Positions 19,626-27,948 of a stretch of DNA of 64,000 bases are shown here, in pieces. The notes under the pieces are model-generated. The model saw nothing but the letters and a program-made list of their open reading frames with translations, had not been told where the DNA came from and searched no databases. The stretch lies in NCBI RefSeq assembly GCF_024722015.1, contig NZ_JANQBD010000001.1:62001-126000 (forward strand). The letters run 5' to 3'. Source of the stretch: Paenibacillus radicis (ex Xue et al. 2023) (GTDB lineage: Bacteria > Bacillota > Bacilli > Paenibacillales > NBRC-103111). Position 1 is the first letter of the stretch. The number at the start of each line of letters is the position of its first letter. A program made the position numbers and the translations under genes.

Positions 19626-20414
19626 TCACTTGTCATTTGAGCCATGCAGGTTGTGAAGAAATAAAGTTCCGTTTAAATATCTTCTCGCTAAAGAATGAAA
19701 ATAAGCGGTTTGCACGGAAACCATCGAAATAAACAGCAAGTTGCGGAGCGCCTCTTTTTGTTGAGGATTCAAATGACTTAGATTGCATACATATTGGTCT
19801 GCTTTAAGTCGAATGGTCGATTCCGTTAATGCATCATAATTAGGTTTACCCGCACCATGTCCCTGCACATCAAGCAGCTGGTCGTTGTTAGCATCCATTT
19901 CTTCAAACAGGGTGGAGTAGGCAACATATAATTCGGTAGGCCCCAACAGATCATCCGCTTCATCTTCTGGCTGTTGGAACGTAATCTGGAATAATTTACG
20001 TATGGATTCGAAATCCAGACAGTTCTTCAGATCGTCAATAATAAACAGCATAGCGGCTTGATCTATTGAATATTTTTTCCCTTCCTTGGGCGATCCTAAA
20101 AAATCTTTAAAATCTCGTTTGACCCAATTTTGCATGGAAGTGATGGACACATTTGTATATTCTATTTGATTACCAAGAGATACTATATCCAGTAAAGAAA
20201 AGCCTCCTACACTGTCGCTTTTGATCATTTTTTCCAGAACCGGAGGAAGATGAGTCGACAGGAAAGCAGATAAGGGAGTACCTTGCTCCACATCAGTTCG
20301 ATGGTTTTTTTTCCAGGCTTCCCGTAAAACCATGATAGGGGTCTTAGTTGCTCTTCCTTTCATAGAGAGGAGCATAATTGCCATTTCTTTACGGGTAAGA
20401 GTAAAAGTTTCCAA
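19626..20414 (-). CDS. DUF1836 regulator-like protein
   Basis: A 262-residue protein with a DUF1836 domain (about residues 75-180), a family with a MerR-like DNA-binding look but poorly described function. Recognised by VSITSMQNWVKRDFKDFLG, KYSIDQAAMLFIIDDLKN and FESIRKLFQI. No signal or membrane segment. The ATG follows GGAGGAG. Its promoter is TTGACA-17-TATGAT, with a 24-base palindrome overlapping the -10 box. The same AGTTC-4-GAACT core overlaps the start region of the divergent transporter-like gene. This strongly suggests the protein represses both itself and that gene; binding is inference. Confidence 0.8.
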   Translation of the reverse strand: METFTLTRKEMAIMLLSMKGRATKTPIMVLREAWKKNHRTDVEQGTPLSAFLSTHLPPVLEKMIKSDSVGGFSLLDIVSLGNQIEYTNVSITSMQNWVKRDFKDFLGSPKEGKKYSIDQAAMLFIIDDLKNCLDFESIRKLFQITFQQPEDEADDLLGPTELYVAYSTLFEEMDANNDQLLDVQGHGAGKPNYDALTESTIRLKADQYVCNLSHLNPQQKEALRNLLFISMVSVQTAYFHSLARRYLNGTLFLHNLHGSNDK

Positions 20415-20453
20415 TATGAGCTCCTCCTTCTACCATTGCAGCATTCGTTTAAA

Positions 20454-20477
20454 TGATAAGTTCATTTGAACTCATCA
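20454..20477. promoter_or_regulatory. Palindromic operator at the DUF1836 gene promoter
   Basis: Palindrome with core AGTTCATTTGAACT (20459-20472), extended by TGAT on the left and ATCA on the right. It overlaps the -10 box of the minus-strand promoter, a position typical of repressor sites. Confidence 0.75.
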
Positions 20478-20502
20478 TAAAACTAAGGAAATGGTTTGTC
20501 AA
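20474..20502 (-). promoter_or_regulatory. Sigma-A promoter of the DUF1836 gene
   Basis: -35 TTGACA (20497-20502), 17-base spacer, -10 TATGAT (20474-20479), read on the minus strand. Transcription would start near 20467, inside the operator. Confidence 0.8.
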
Positions 20503-20589
20503 AGGAGATATTTGTAGATATCCATAGTATTAACGCTTGTAATGAATCAAAATGACTCCATTCTGATTAAAAAAGCGCTGCATGCCGTT

Positions 20590-20617
20590 TTGTTATTCCT
20601 ATGATATGTATTATAAT
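20590..20617 (+). promoter_or_regulatory. Sigma-A promoter of the MpfA-like gene
   Basis: -35 TTGTTA (20590-20595), 16-base spacer, -10 TATAAT (20612-20617). The operator begins one base downstream of the -10. Confidence 0.7.
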
Positions 20618-20618
20618 A

Positions 20619-20650
20619 AGTTCATAAGAACTCATCTAAGATAAGTTCAA
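20619..20650. promoter_or_regulatory. Second operator, MpfA-like gene start region
   Basis: Palindrome AGTTCATAAGAACT (20619-20632) covers the expected transcription start, and a half site AGTTCAA follows at 20644-20650. The core matches the operator of the divergent DUF1836 gene. Confidence 0.75.
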
Positions 20651-20675
20651 ATACTTTTTACTGAGGAAGGTTGAT

Positions 20676-21986
20676 ATGGGTTTAAATTTGTTTCTCGTGG
20701 CAGTTTTGATCTTGCTTTCTGCATTTTTTGTTGCAACGGAGTTTGCAATCATCAGATTACGTTCGAGCCGTGTAGACCAGCTGGTACTTGAGGGTCGCAA
20801 GAACGCAGTTGCAGTACAGAAAGTAATAAGCAATCTCGATGGCTACTTGTCCGCTTGTCAGCTGGGCATAACTATCACCGCTTTAGGATTAGGCTGGCTC
20901 GGTGAACCGACGGTTGAAAAGATCCTCCATCCCTTGTTTCAATCACTTAATTTGAGCGAGGAATTGAACGGAATTGTATCTTTCATTATTGCTTTTGTAT
21001 TTATTACTTACATTCACGTAGTATTGGGTGAGCTGGCTCCTAAATCATTAGCTATTCAAAAAGCCGAACAGATCAGCTTGCTGACAGCAACACCTATCAT
21101 TTGGTTTTCTAAAATCATGTATCCTTTTATCTGGGCACTTAACGGCTCAGCAAATCAGTTAATTAAGCTGTTTGGCTTGAAACCTGCAACCGAGCACGAG
21201 GAAGCGCATTCGGAGCAAGAAATTCAAATCATCGTCTCGGAAAGCTATCAAAGCGGCAAAATCAATAAAACCGAATACGGTTATGTAAATAAAATATTTG
21301 CTTTTGACGATATGTTGGCCAGAGAAATTATGGTTCCTCGTACCGATATGATTTGTCTTTTTTCAGACCGTTCACTTGAGGAAAATTTGAAAATTATTCG
21401 CCGCGAGCAATACACTCGCTTTCCTATCGCTCAAGAGAGCAAGGATAACATTGTAGGGATCATCAATACGAAGCATTTCTTCTTAAATTACGATAATAAT
21501 CCGGAACAATTCGATTTTAAATCGTTGGTTCAGCCTGTTCTTACAGTCCCTGAATATATCCCGGTAAACACCTTGTTAAAAAGAATGCAAAAGGAACGCG
21601 TTCACATTGCGATTCTGGTCGATGAGTACGGCGGAACCTCGGGACTCATTACGATGGAAGACATTCTTGAGGAAATTGTCGGGGAAATTAGGGATGAATT
21701 TGATGCGGATGAAGTGAAGGAAATCGAAAAAATTGATGATAACAAATATATTTTTGATGGAAAAGTTTTATTGAACGAGGTTAATGATTTACTTGGCACC
21801 AACCTGATTAATGAGGATGTCGATACCATTGGCGGATGGCTGTATACTCAAGCCCCTGATCTGGAAGCGGGAAAAGCATGGAACTATGACGATGTTTCCT
21901 TCGTAATATTAAAAAAAGACAGCCACAGGATACGTAAAATTGAAATTCAGAAGCTGTCGCCTGCTTCATCTGTAGAAACGCCTTAA
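20676..21986 (+). CDS. CNNM/CBS-domain membrane protein (MpfA/hemolysin C family)
   Basis: A 436-residue inner-membrane protein: CNNM (DUF21) domain with four hydrophobic segments (about residues 1-190; AFFVATEFAIIRLRSSR is typical), a CBS pair (about 205-340; REIMVPRTDMI, VHIAILVDEYGGTSGLITMED) and a CorC_HlyC domain at the C-terminus (IDDNKYIFDGKVLLNEVNDLL). In B. subtilis the relative MpfA exports Mg2+; the old name hemolysin is misleading. A GAGGAAGG site precedes the ATG. The promoter carries a palindrome shared with the divergent DUF1836 gene. A role in divalent cation efflux is inferred from family. Confidence 0.9.
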   Translation: MGLNLFLVAVLILLSAFFVATEFAIIRLRSSRVDQLVLEGRKNAVAVQKVISNLDGYLSACQLGITITALGLGWLGEPTVEKILHPLFQSLNLSEELNGIVSFIIAFVFITYIHVVLGELAPKSLAIQKAEQISLLTATPIIWFSKIMYPFIWALNGSANQLIKLFGLKPATEHEEAHSEQEIQIIVSESYQSGKINKTEYGYVNKIFAFDDMLAREIMVPRTDMICLFSDRSLEENLKIIRREQYTRFPIAQESKDNIVGIINTKHFFLNYDNNPEQFDFKSLVQPVLTVPEYIPVNTLLKRMQKERVHIAILVDEYGGTSGLITMEDILEEIVGEIRDEFDADEVKEIEKIDDNKYIFDGKVLLNEVNDLLGTNLINEDVDTIGGWLYTQAPDLEAGKAWNYDDVSFVILKKDSHRIRKIEIQKLSPASSVETP

Positions 21987-22021
21987 CAGCTACAATTAGC
22001 AAAATCGGGATAAAATGATTG

Positions 22022-22050
22022 GAAGCCGGGATCCATCCCGGCTTTATCTT
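22022..22050 (+). terminator. Terminator of the MpfA-like gene
   Basis: Stem AAGCCGGGAT with ATCCCGGCTT, loop CC, then TTATCTTT. It ends the upstream gene just before the YtvI-like gene start. Confidence 0.8.
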
Positions 22051-22065
22051 TAAGGAGAGAACTTG

Positions 22066-23109
22066 ATGCCTCTAAAGACGATTGTATTTGTTGTTGTATC
22101 CATCTTAATACTGTATGGGCTTTTTACAGTTGGCTTTCCTTTTCTGCTGGCCCTGCTTATCGCCATTTTATTGGAACCGGTAGTACTATGGACTATGAAA
22201 AAGCTCCGGCTCAACCGAATTGCGAGTGCTGCATTAACCTGCTCTTTATTGATTGCCGGGATACTCTGCGCCTTTTTTCTCATAGGGATGAAAATTTATT
22301 TGGAGTTTGTTGAATTCGTAGGGAAAATTCCCATGATACTCAATGAAGTGGATCTTTTCGTGAAGGAAGCCTTGACAGGTCAAGGGATTATCTATAGATC
22401 ATTTCCTCAAGAATGGGCAGGCTATATTCAAAGCGGGCTGGTCATGGGAGTGGATTCATTAACGGACGGCCTCAATCGTATTATCTCCTCCGCTTCGGGA
22501 ATGATCTTGAATGTGGCTAAAACATTGCCTAATTTATTAATATTTTTCATTGTATTTATTGTAGCGCTTTACTTGATCAGCATTGGATTGGAGCAAATAA
22601 AACGCACCTTCCTGTCTTTATTTTCAGAGGGTACCCGCGGTAAAATGGAAAATGTGCTGAGTCATCTTCGCGAAGCGATTATTGGTTTTCTAAAAGCTCA
22701 AATCCTGATCAGCGTTCTTACTTACATAGTGACTTTAATAGGGCTGTTGTTTCTTGGAACAGGTTATCCTTTGGCGATAGCTCTAATTATTATATTTGTT
22801 GATCTGCTGCCTATTCTAGGTACAGGCTCTGTATTAGTTCCTTGGGCTGCATTCAGCTTTATTCAAGGGGACTTGAATCTGGCTATCGGTCTTCTAGTTT
22901 TGTTTCTTGTTATCACTGTATTCCGGCGAATTGTCGAGCCCAAAATTGTGGGCGACGCCGTAGGGATAAGTGCTCTAGCCACTCTGGCCAGCTTGTACAT
23001 TGGCTTTAAATTAATAGGCGTAGCCGGTTTGTTTCTCGGTCCGATTGTCATTATATTTTTTCAAGCATTGAAGAAGTCCGGGATTGTTAAAATTAATATT
23101 GATTTGTGA
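22066..23109 (+). CDS. AI-2E family membrane protein, YtvI-like
   Basis: A 347-residue polytopic protein of the AI-2E transporter family (about seven or eight hydrophobic segments). Typical stretches are AVGISALATLASLYIGFKL with GLFLGPIVIIFF near the C-terminus, and LLPILGTGSVLVPWA. YtvI-type members in spore formers are called sporulation integral membrane proteins, but what they carry is unknown. The ATG at 22066 lies eight bases after AAGGAG; a TTG at 22063 is in frame. It follows a terminator, so it may have its own weak promoter or live on readthrough. Confidence 0.8.
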   Translation: MPLKTIVFVVVSILILYGLFTVGFPFLLALLIAILLEPVVLWTMKKLRLNRIASAALTCSLLIAGILCAFFLIGMKIYLEFVEFVGKIPMILNEVDLFVKEALTGQGIIYRSFPQEWAGYIQSGLVMGVDSLTDGLNRIISSASGMILNVAKTLPNLLIFFIVFIVALYLISIGLEQIKRTFLSLFSEGTRGKMENVLSHLREAIIGFLKAQILISVLTYIVTLIGLLFLGTGYPLAIALIIIFVDLLPILGTGSVLVPWAAFSFIQGDLNLAIGLLVLFLVITVFRRIVEPKIVGDAVGISALATLASLYIGFKLIGVAGLFLGPIVIIFFQALKKSGIVKINIDL

Positions 23110-23110
23110 T

Positions 23111-23154
23111 GAAAAACGACCAGCCCTCTATATTGCGGCCGGTCGTTTTTTTGA
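23111..23154. terminator. Bidirectional terminator
   Basis: Stem AAAAACGACC with GGTCGTTTTT, T runs on both sides. It lies between the convergent YtvI-like and GerC-like genes. Confidence 0.88.
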
Positions 23155-23155
23155 A

Positions 23156-24094
23156 TTATGAAATTAAACGAAGCCTGATAGCGATGTCTGCTTGTGAAAA
23201 AGCATGCCTCCAACGCTCCTGAGTCCAAACACCGCGGTAAAGTGAACGAACCGTTCGTCCAATATCAAGCGGATCTGTTCCTTGCAGCTGCAATTTGTGC
23301 ACAAGCTCGCTCATACTTCTAGCCATGGTCGTCTCTGAGAGATCCCTTTTTAGCATCAGCTGGTCATTCTTCCCTACTGTAACCGTAACTGCTGCGTTAA
23401 TTCTGGGAGCTTTCAAATCTCCATTGCTGCTCCAATCTGTATGACAGCTTAGTCTTCGTCCGCCTGACTCCACTTCCTGTCCATCCAGACAAGCTAACAG
23501 CTCCAGCTCATCTGTATTTAAGAAGAGCGCGGGCCCACGCCCACGCAGTACAGCGGCATTCACTTCAACACCTGCTGCGCCGCTGGCCTGGCTATGCATC
23601 CTCAAATAAGGTACAAGGGTATCGTGCCTTCTATAGCCATCATCCCTACGCTGCTGAAACTGCTGCAGACCACTTTCTATGAGCTGCAGCTCCGGCAGCC
23701 ACGCTGAGGTCGGAGCTTGTCTCATAAACACATCAGCCGCGCCCTCGACCATCGCTATGAGAGGCTGCGGTTGCGGCCCATTCGGCTGCTGAGACTTCTG
23801 CTGAAGCAGCTTTCCGCCGTTTGGCAAGGTGCCATGCCGTTCTACAAAATCAGTACCCAGCAGAACAACCTGCGGTGCTTCTTCTGCTGCGCTTAACGCA
23901 GTTATTCCTTGCGGCAGGTTCGTCATCCTCACTTCCCCTTGCTCTGATACATCTACAGCTATTACCTGCGACGATGTGTTGGCTGCTGTGTCGGCCCATA
24001 CAGCGGCTTTGGTTTCGTGATTATCTGAGCATCCGGATAAAAGCAATAGCATTGCTGCAGCAAGCAGCAAACTTCCTCCATCGACCATCCTCAT
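23156..24094 (-). CDS. Lone GerC-like lipoprotein
   Basis: A 312-residue predicted lipoprotein with lipobox LLLSGC at about residue 22. The C-terminal region (KLQLQGTDPLDIGRTVRSLY, later ADIAIRLRLI) resembles the end of Ger(x)C germination proteins, with the usual pattern of a DPL-G element followed by an alternating basic/hydrophobic strand. The N-terminal half is low-complexity, rich in Gln, Ala and Pro, and lacks the W-D-x-x-D start of true GerC. No gerA or gerB adjoins it. The start at 24094 is uncertain; an ATG at 24088 has a similar site. It may be a diverged orphan receptor subunit; moderate confidence. Confidence 0.55.
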   Translation of the reverse strand: MRMVDGGSLLLAAAMLLLLSGCSDNHETKAAVWADTAANTSSQVIAVDVSEQGEVRMTNLPQGITALSAAEEAPQVVLLGTDFVERHGTLPNGGKLLQQKSQQPNGPQPQPLIAMVEGAADVFMRQAPTSAWLPELQLIESGLQQFQQRRDDGYRRHDTLVPYLRMHSQASGAAGVEVNAAVLRGRGPALFLNTDELELLACLDGQEVESGGRRLSCHTDWSSNGDLKAPRINAAVTVTVGKNDQLMLKRDLSETTMARSMSELVHKLQLQGTDPLDIGRTVRSLYRGVWTQERWRHAFSQADIAIRLRLIS

Positions 24095-24279
24095 CCTTCT
24101 TACATCCTTTCCTAATAATCAAGACGGATGGTCTCATCGTTCCCAGATTCAACCATAATCATGCATGATTTCACAGTTGGGCATGTTTCAAACAAGCGCG
24201 AAACCCGGATGCTCAAAGGTGGTGCATAGCCGAGCAATCACGAACTTTCTGGAGGAACCCAGATGTCCCGATATATAGC

Positions 24280-24500
24280 GATGCTGCGTCCACCGAAGCA
24301 AAGGACAATATCTCGGAAGTACTTGTTCCTTTATTACCAGGAAAGCTCAAAAAACAGAGTGATAGCGGAACTACTAGTTCCTTTATCACTCTGTTTTTGT
24401 GTATAGTTTCCCTATTTGCCTAACTTAACGGAATTGCGACTTCCGCTATCACATTAAATTGGAGGCGGCAGGTCGAATAACGGAACTCTCTGTTCCGTTT
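24280..24500. repeat. Cluster of GGAAC/GTTCC hairpins in the 24095-24634 gap
   Basis: The 540-base gap has no gene. It contains related inverted repeats: GGAAGTACTTGTTCC near 24315, GGAACT-ACT-AGTTCC at 24367-24381 nested in an 11-base stem (24354-24364 with 24384-24394), AACGGAA with TTCCGCT near 24427, and AACGGAAC with GTTCCGTT at 24479-24499. They look like remnants of one small palindromic repeat family. 24095-24280 shows nothing I recognise. Confidence 0.6.
24348..24399 (-). terminator. Likely terminator of the MBL-methyltransferase pair
   Basis: Eleven-base stem ACAGAGTGATA with TATCACTCTGT around an inner six-base stem, with A and T runs on both sides. It lies about 240 bases downstream of the MBL gene stop. 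Confidence 0.55.
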
Positions 24501-24634
24501 AAATCCTTCAGGGGCTCATAGAAGGTTCACACGCTACCCATATAGAAATCCTTGATGATCATGGAACGTTAGAGATTTAAAACACTAATGTAGCTAAACT
24601 GGGTTGCTCGCTAATTTCATACTCTGGTGCTGTC

Positions 24635-25609
24635 CTATGCTTGAAAATATAGGCAAGCTTCCTGTTCTACTTGCTTAATCTTTCCAGACTCACGCATATA
24701 AATAAGATGCGCCAGCGTCTCGGAGAGAGCGAACCTTAGCTGGTGAAGCGTCAGCTTGTTACCGAAGGTATTCCGGCATACCTCGTAGGCCGTTAACGGT
24801 CTTTCAAGCAGCATCTCCCGCATTAGCTCCAAACGGGACTCATGATGCTGTATAAGCTCCTGCGTACGCAAAGAGAACTTCTCAAAAGGCTCCCGATGCC
24901 CCGGGTAAGCCCATGCCACGTCGTAGCGTCCGATTGCTTCCAGGCTCTGCAGGAAACTGCCCAGCGGGTTCTCATCAATGCTACCTGGCAAATAGCTGAC
25001 GTTCGGTGATATTTGCGGGATTACATGATCCCCGCACAGCATTTCTTTCGTTTCGGCCCGGTAGAAGCACACATGCCCCGCGGCATGGCCTGGCGTGTGC
25101 AGGGTTGCATACTCATGATCACCCAGCATTATGCTATCGCCTATGGTCATAATCGATACCTTCGGCTGTGGGGATACCAGGGAGACAAAGCTGTCCATAT
25201 GATCCTGCATGGACAGCAGCATTTCCTCCGGCATCCCGTGACGGGTAAAGAGACGCAGCAAGGAAGCGGTCATTGGCTGCCCTTCTCCCCACAGCAGACC
25301 TACCTGCTCATAGCCAATGGCCGACATACGGACCGGTGCATCCGAGCGCTCCTGAAAATAACCGGCAAGCCCGTAATGATCGGGATGGTGGTGAGTCAAC
25401 ACAATCTGCTCAATGTCCCGGAAGCCTATACCAAGCTCATGCATGGCTTGTTCCCAGAATTGCTCCGCAGCTTCCGTATGCAGTCCGGGATCAATCAGCG
25501 TATAACCGTCCTTACCACGGATCAAATAGCTGTTGACCCAGCGAAGCGGGAAGGGAAGAGGCGCTTTGATCTGGTATATAGATTCATTATGTAAGGTAAA
25601 TAGGCTCAT
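24635..25609 (-). CDS. MBL-fold metallo-hydrolase
   Basis: A 324-residue metallo-beta-lactamase fold enzyme. Metal ligands are visible in THHHPDH (His73, His75, Asp77, His78), HTPGHAAGH and CGDHVIPQ, with a further His in YPGHREPF. The C-terminal 90 residues look like the winged-helix cap seen in MBL proteins of the LACTB2/ glyoxalase-like group. Substrate is unknown. It begins six bases after the methyltransferase stop, so the two are one operon. The site AAGGAA is rather far (11 bases) from the ATG. Confidence 0.88.
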   Translation of the reverse strand: MSLFTLHNESIYQIKAPLPFPLRWVNSYLIRGKDGYTLIDPGLHTEAAEQFWEQAMHELGIGFRDIEQIVLTHHHPDHYGLAGYFQERSDAPVRMSAIGYEQVGLLWGEGQPMTASLLRLFTRHGMPEEMLLSMQDHMDSFVSLVSPQPKVSIMTIGDSIMLGDHEYATLHTPGHAAGHVCFYRAETKEMLCGDHVIPQISPNVSYLPGSIDENPLGSFLQSLEAIGRYDVAWAYPGHREPFEKFSLRTQELIQHHESRLELMREMLLERPLTAYEVCRNTFGNKLTLHQLRFALSETLAHLIYMRESGKIKQVEQEACLYFQA

Positions 25610-25615
25610 GTTGCA

Positions 25616-26356
25616 TTAAATTCCTTTCCGTCGCCCAACGAAAATCATCCGTTTCGAATCGGCTTTATTGTAAGCAGAAGCATCGTAGCCTCCATACACG
25701 TGCTGCACTTCCAGTCCTGCATGATCCAACATGCTCAAGAAAGTATCGAGTCCAAACAGCTTTACTTGCTCTGAATAGGTCCGCTCCTGCGTGCCAGGCT
25801 CACGGATCACTATGCTTTTCCGCACAAAGCCATCCTCAATTTTGCGAGTTTCCTCTATTGTGCATTCCCCTTCCTCCCGCTTCGAAAAAGGAACCAAATT
25901 CGCCACAACATGATCTGGATTTAAAAAGTCTATTATAAACTGTCCATGCTCCGGTGAAAGCAGCCGGTGAATTTCCTTTAATACTTTCTCATTCTCGCCA
26001 GCCTCTTCAAAATAACCAAACGAAGTAAAAAGGTTAACGACTGCATCATAAGTTTCGGTTAACGGCACTTCGCGCATATCTCCCTGCAGCCAACGAACCT
26101 TCTCTTCCGTATCCATCCGGACCGCTTCCCTCAGCAGCACATCGGATAAATCAACACCTGTAACCTTAAAACCGAAGTCTGTCAGCGCCATCGAATGCCT
26201 TCCCATTCCACAGCATAAATCAAGCACTTCTGCCCCGGCTGGCAGCTGAAGCCACTCTATCATACGTTTGACCTCGTTATACGCTCCCTCAAGATCCCGG
26301 TGTTTATAAACTAATAAATAATCATCGCCAAAGCTTTTTTTATACCATTCCGACAT
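25616..26356 (-). CDS. Class I SAM-dependent methyltransferase
   Basis: A 246-residue Rossmann-fold methyltransferase. SAM-binding motif I is EVLDLCCGMGRHSMAL (about residues 40-55), followed by VTGVDLSDVLL, VRWLQGDMREVP and VVNLFTSFGYF. The target is unknown. No membrane segment. ATG follows AGGAGAGAAGATC. It is first of a two-gene operon with the MBL hydrolase and divergent from the ROK gene 290 bases away; that gap holds no recognised element. Confidence 0.9.
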   Translation of the reverse strand: MSEWYKKSFGDDYLLVYKHRDLEGAYNEVKRMIEWLQLPAGAEVLDLCCGMGRHSMALTDFGFKVTGVDLSDVLLREAVRMDTEEKVRWLQGDMREVPLTETYDAVVNLFTSFGYFEEAGENEKVLKEIHRLLSPEHGQFIIDFLNPDHVVANLVPFSKREEGECTIEETRKIEDGFVRKSIVIREPGTQERTYSEQVKLFGLDTFLSMLDHAGLEVQHVYGGYDASAYNKADSKRMIFVGRRKGI

Positions 26357-26646
26357 GATCTTCTCTCCTTAGCGTTTCTGAAAATAGAACTATCCTATAG
26401 TAATGAACATTGATTAGTATGAATTTACAAATACAGCAATCTTATCTTACCAAATTTCGTAAGGATGTAACAATCCTAATGGTTGATTCGCATATTTGTT
26501 CTATGGTTTAGAGATGATTACTGGTGTATAATGTAAGCTTAAATACAAGCTATATTACAATGTTTAAATAAAAAAGTCACATAAGATGCTGCGGGAAACT
26601 TTGACGTATAAGGCTTTCCGGGAATAAGTGGGGGTTACAATTAACC

Positions 26647-27858
26647 ATGCAGTTATTATCCATACATGAAAGAATCGGCAGCCGCAAGCATAAGGAAATT
26701 TATGAGCTCATTCGGCGTCAAGGTACTGTTTCCAAAATTGATTTGTTAGAACAAAGTCAAATGACGGGCAGCACCTTGACTCGAACCCTTGAGGAATTAA
26801 CAGCACAGGGCTGGTTGGTCGAAGCTGGTTTCGGAGAATCAACCGGAGGCAGACGGCCGATTCTGTACCAGACAAATCCACTCGGGGGCTATGTATTCGG
26901 GCTTGACATCTCCCGGATGAGCTCCAAGCTGATTTTATGCGATTTGCATATGAATAAACTGGAATCCAAAAGCTGGGTGATGGACGATAGTATGACCCCA
27001 ACACGCCTCTTAATGGAAATTGCAGACACAACACTCGCTATGATGAAAGCTCACGGAATTGCTGCAGATAGCGTACTTGGCATGGGAATCGGTGCTGTTG
27101 GACCATTGGACCGTTTCGCCGGAGTTATTCTGGAGCCGCTGTACTTTCCGGCAGCCGGGTGGAGGGATGTTCATATAACCAGCTTCTTGCAGGAGAAGCT
27201 TGGGTTCCCCATTTCACTCGATAATGGTGCGAACACTGCAATTATTGGTGAATCCTGGTCGGATCGGAACCGCGACTATAGGCATTTGCTCTACGTCCAT
27301 GTAGGTGTCGGAATTCGTTCCGCTATGATGTCCAATGGAAAAGTGGTCTATGGCGCTGTCGATATGGAAGGCTCTATTGGTCAAATGATTATTCAGACGG
27401 ATGGCCCAAGGCTTGATGATCGCGGCAACTACGGATGCTTGGAAACATTCGCTTCCATTTATGCTTTGGAGCAGCAGGCCCACTCCCGGTTAAAGCAAGG
27501 ACGTGAAAGCTCCCTTAGGTATATGGAGAAAGATCCGGATAGGGTCAGCTTCACGCACCTGGTCCAAGCTTTGAAGGACAGTGATCCGCTAACCGTCGAA
27601 ATTTTCTCACAAGCAGCAACCTATTTTGGCATTGGCTTGTCCAATCTGTTGAACATTTTGCATCCGGAGAAAGTAATTCTCGGCGGATCATTGATCAGCA
27701 GCCATCCTAGCTTCTTTCAAATGGCAACCCGTGTTGCAATACGTAATACTTACCATTATCCGAATTATCAAGTCGTTTTCAGTCAAGGTCATTTGGGTGA
27801 GGAAGCGTTAGTCACCGGTGCCGCAATCATGGTCATTAATCAATTGACGGAAGTGTAA
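26647..27858 (+). CDS. ROK family transcriptional regulator
   Basis: Sugar-responsive repressor-type protein of 403 residues. A winged helix-turn-helix (about residues 10-75; ELIRRQGTVSKIDLLEQSQ) is followed by a ROK domain (about 85-400) with the phosphate-binding stretch FGLDISRMSSKLILCDL and GIGAVGPLDR. The usual ROK zinc motif is altered: DDRGNYGCLETFAS keeps only one of the usual three Cys. The site GGGGG stands 12 bases from the ATG. It is 90 bases upstream of the FGE gene on the same strand, so it may control it. Effector unknown. Confidence 0.88.
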   Translation: MQLLSIHERIGSRKHKEIYELIRRQGTVSKIDLLEQSQMTGSTLTRTLEELTAQGWLVEAGFGESTGGRRPILYQTNPLGGYVFGLDISRMSSKLILCDLHMNKLESKSWVMDDSMTPTRLLMEIADTTLAMMKAHGIAADSVLGMGIGAVGPLDRFAGVILEPLYFPAAGWRDVHITSFLQEKLGFPISLDNGANTAIIGESWSDRNRDYRHLLYVHVGVGIRSAMMSNGKVVYGAVDMEGSIGQMIIQTDGPRLDDRGNYGCLETFASIYALEQQAHSRLKQGRESSLRYMEKDPDRVSFTHLVQALKDSDPLTVEIFSQAATYFGIGLSNLLNILHPEKVILGGSLISSHPSFFQMATRVAIRNTYHYPNYQVVFSQGHLGEEALVTGAAIMVINQLTEV

Positions 27859-27948
27859 AACTAACATAAAAAGTAAGCTTTTCTACGGCAACGCCCTGCA
27901 TTTGCTACGAAGTTGGCTTTCTGAAGGAACGCCCTAAGGAGGATAATT

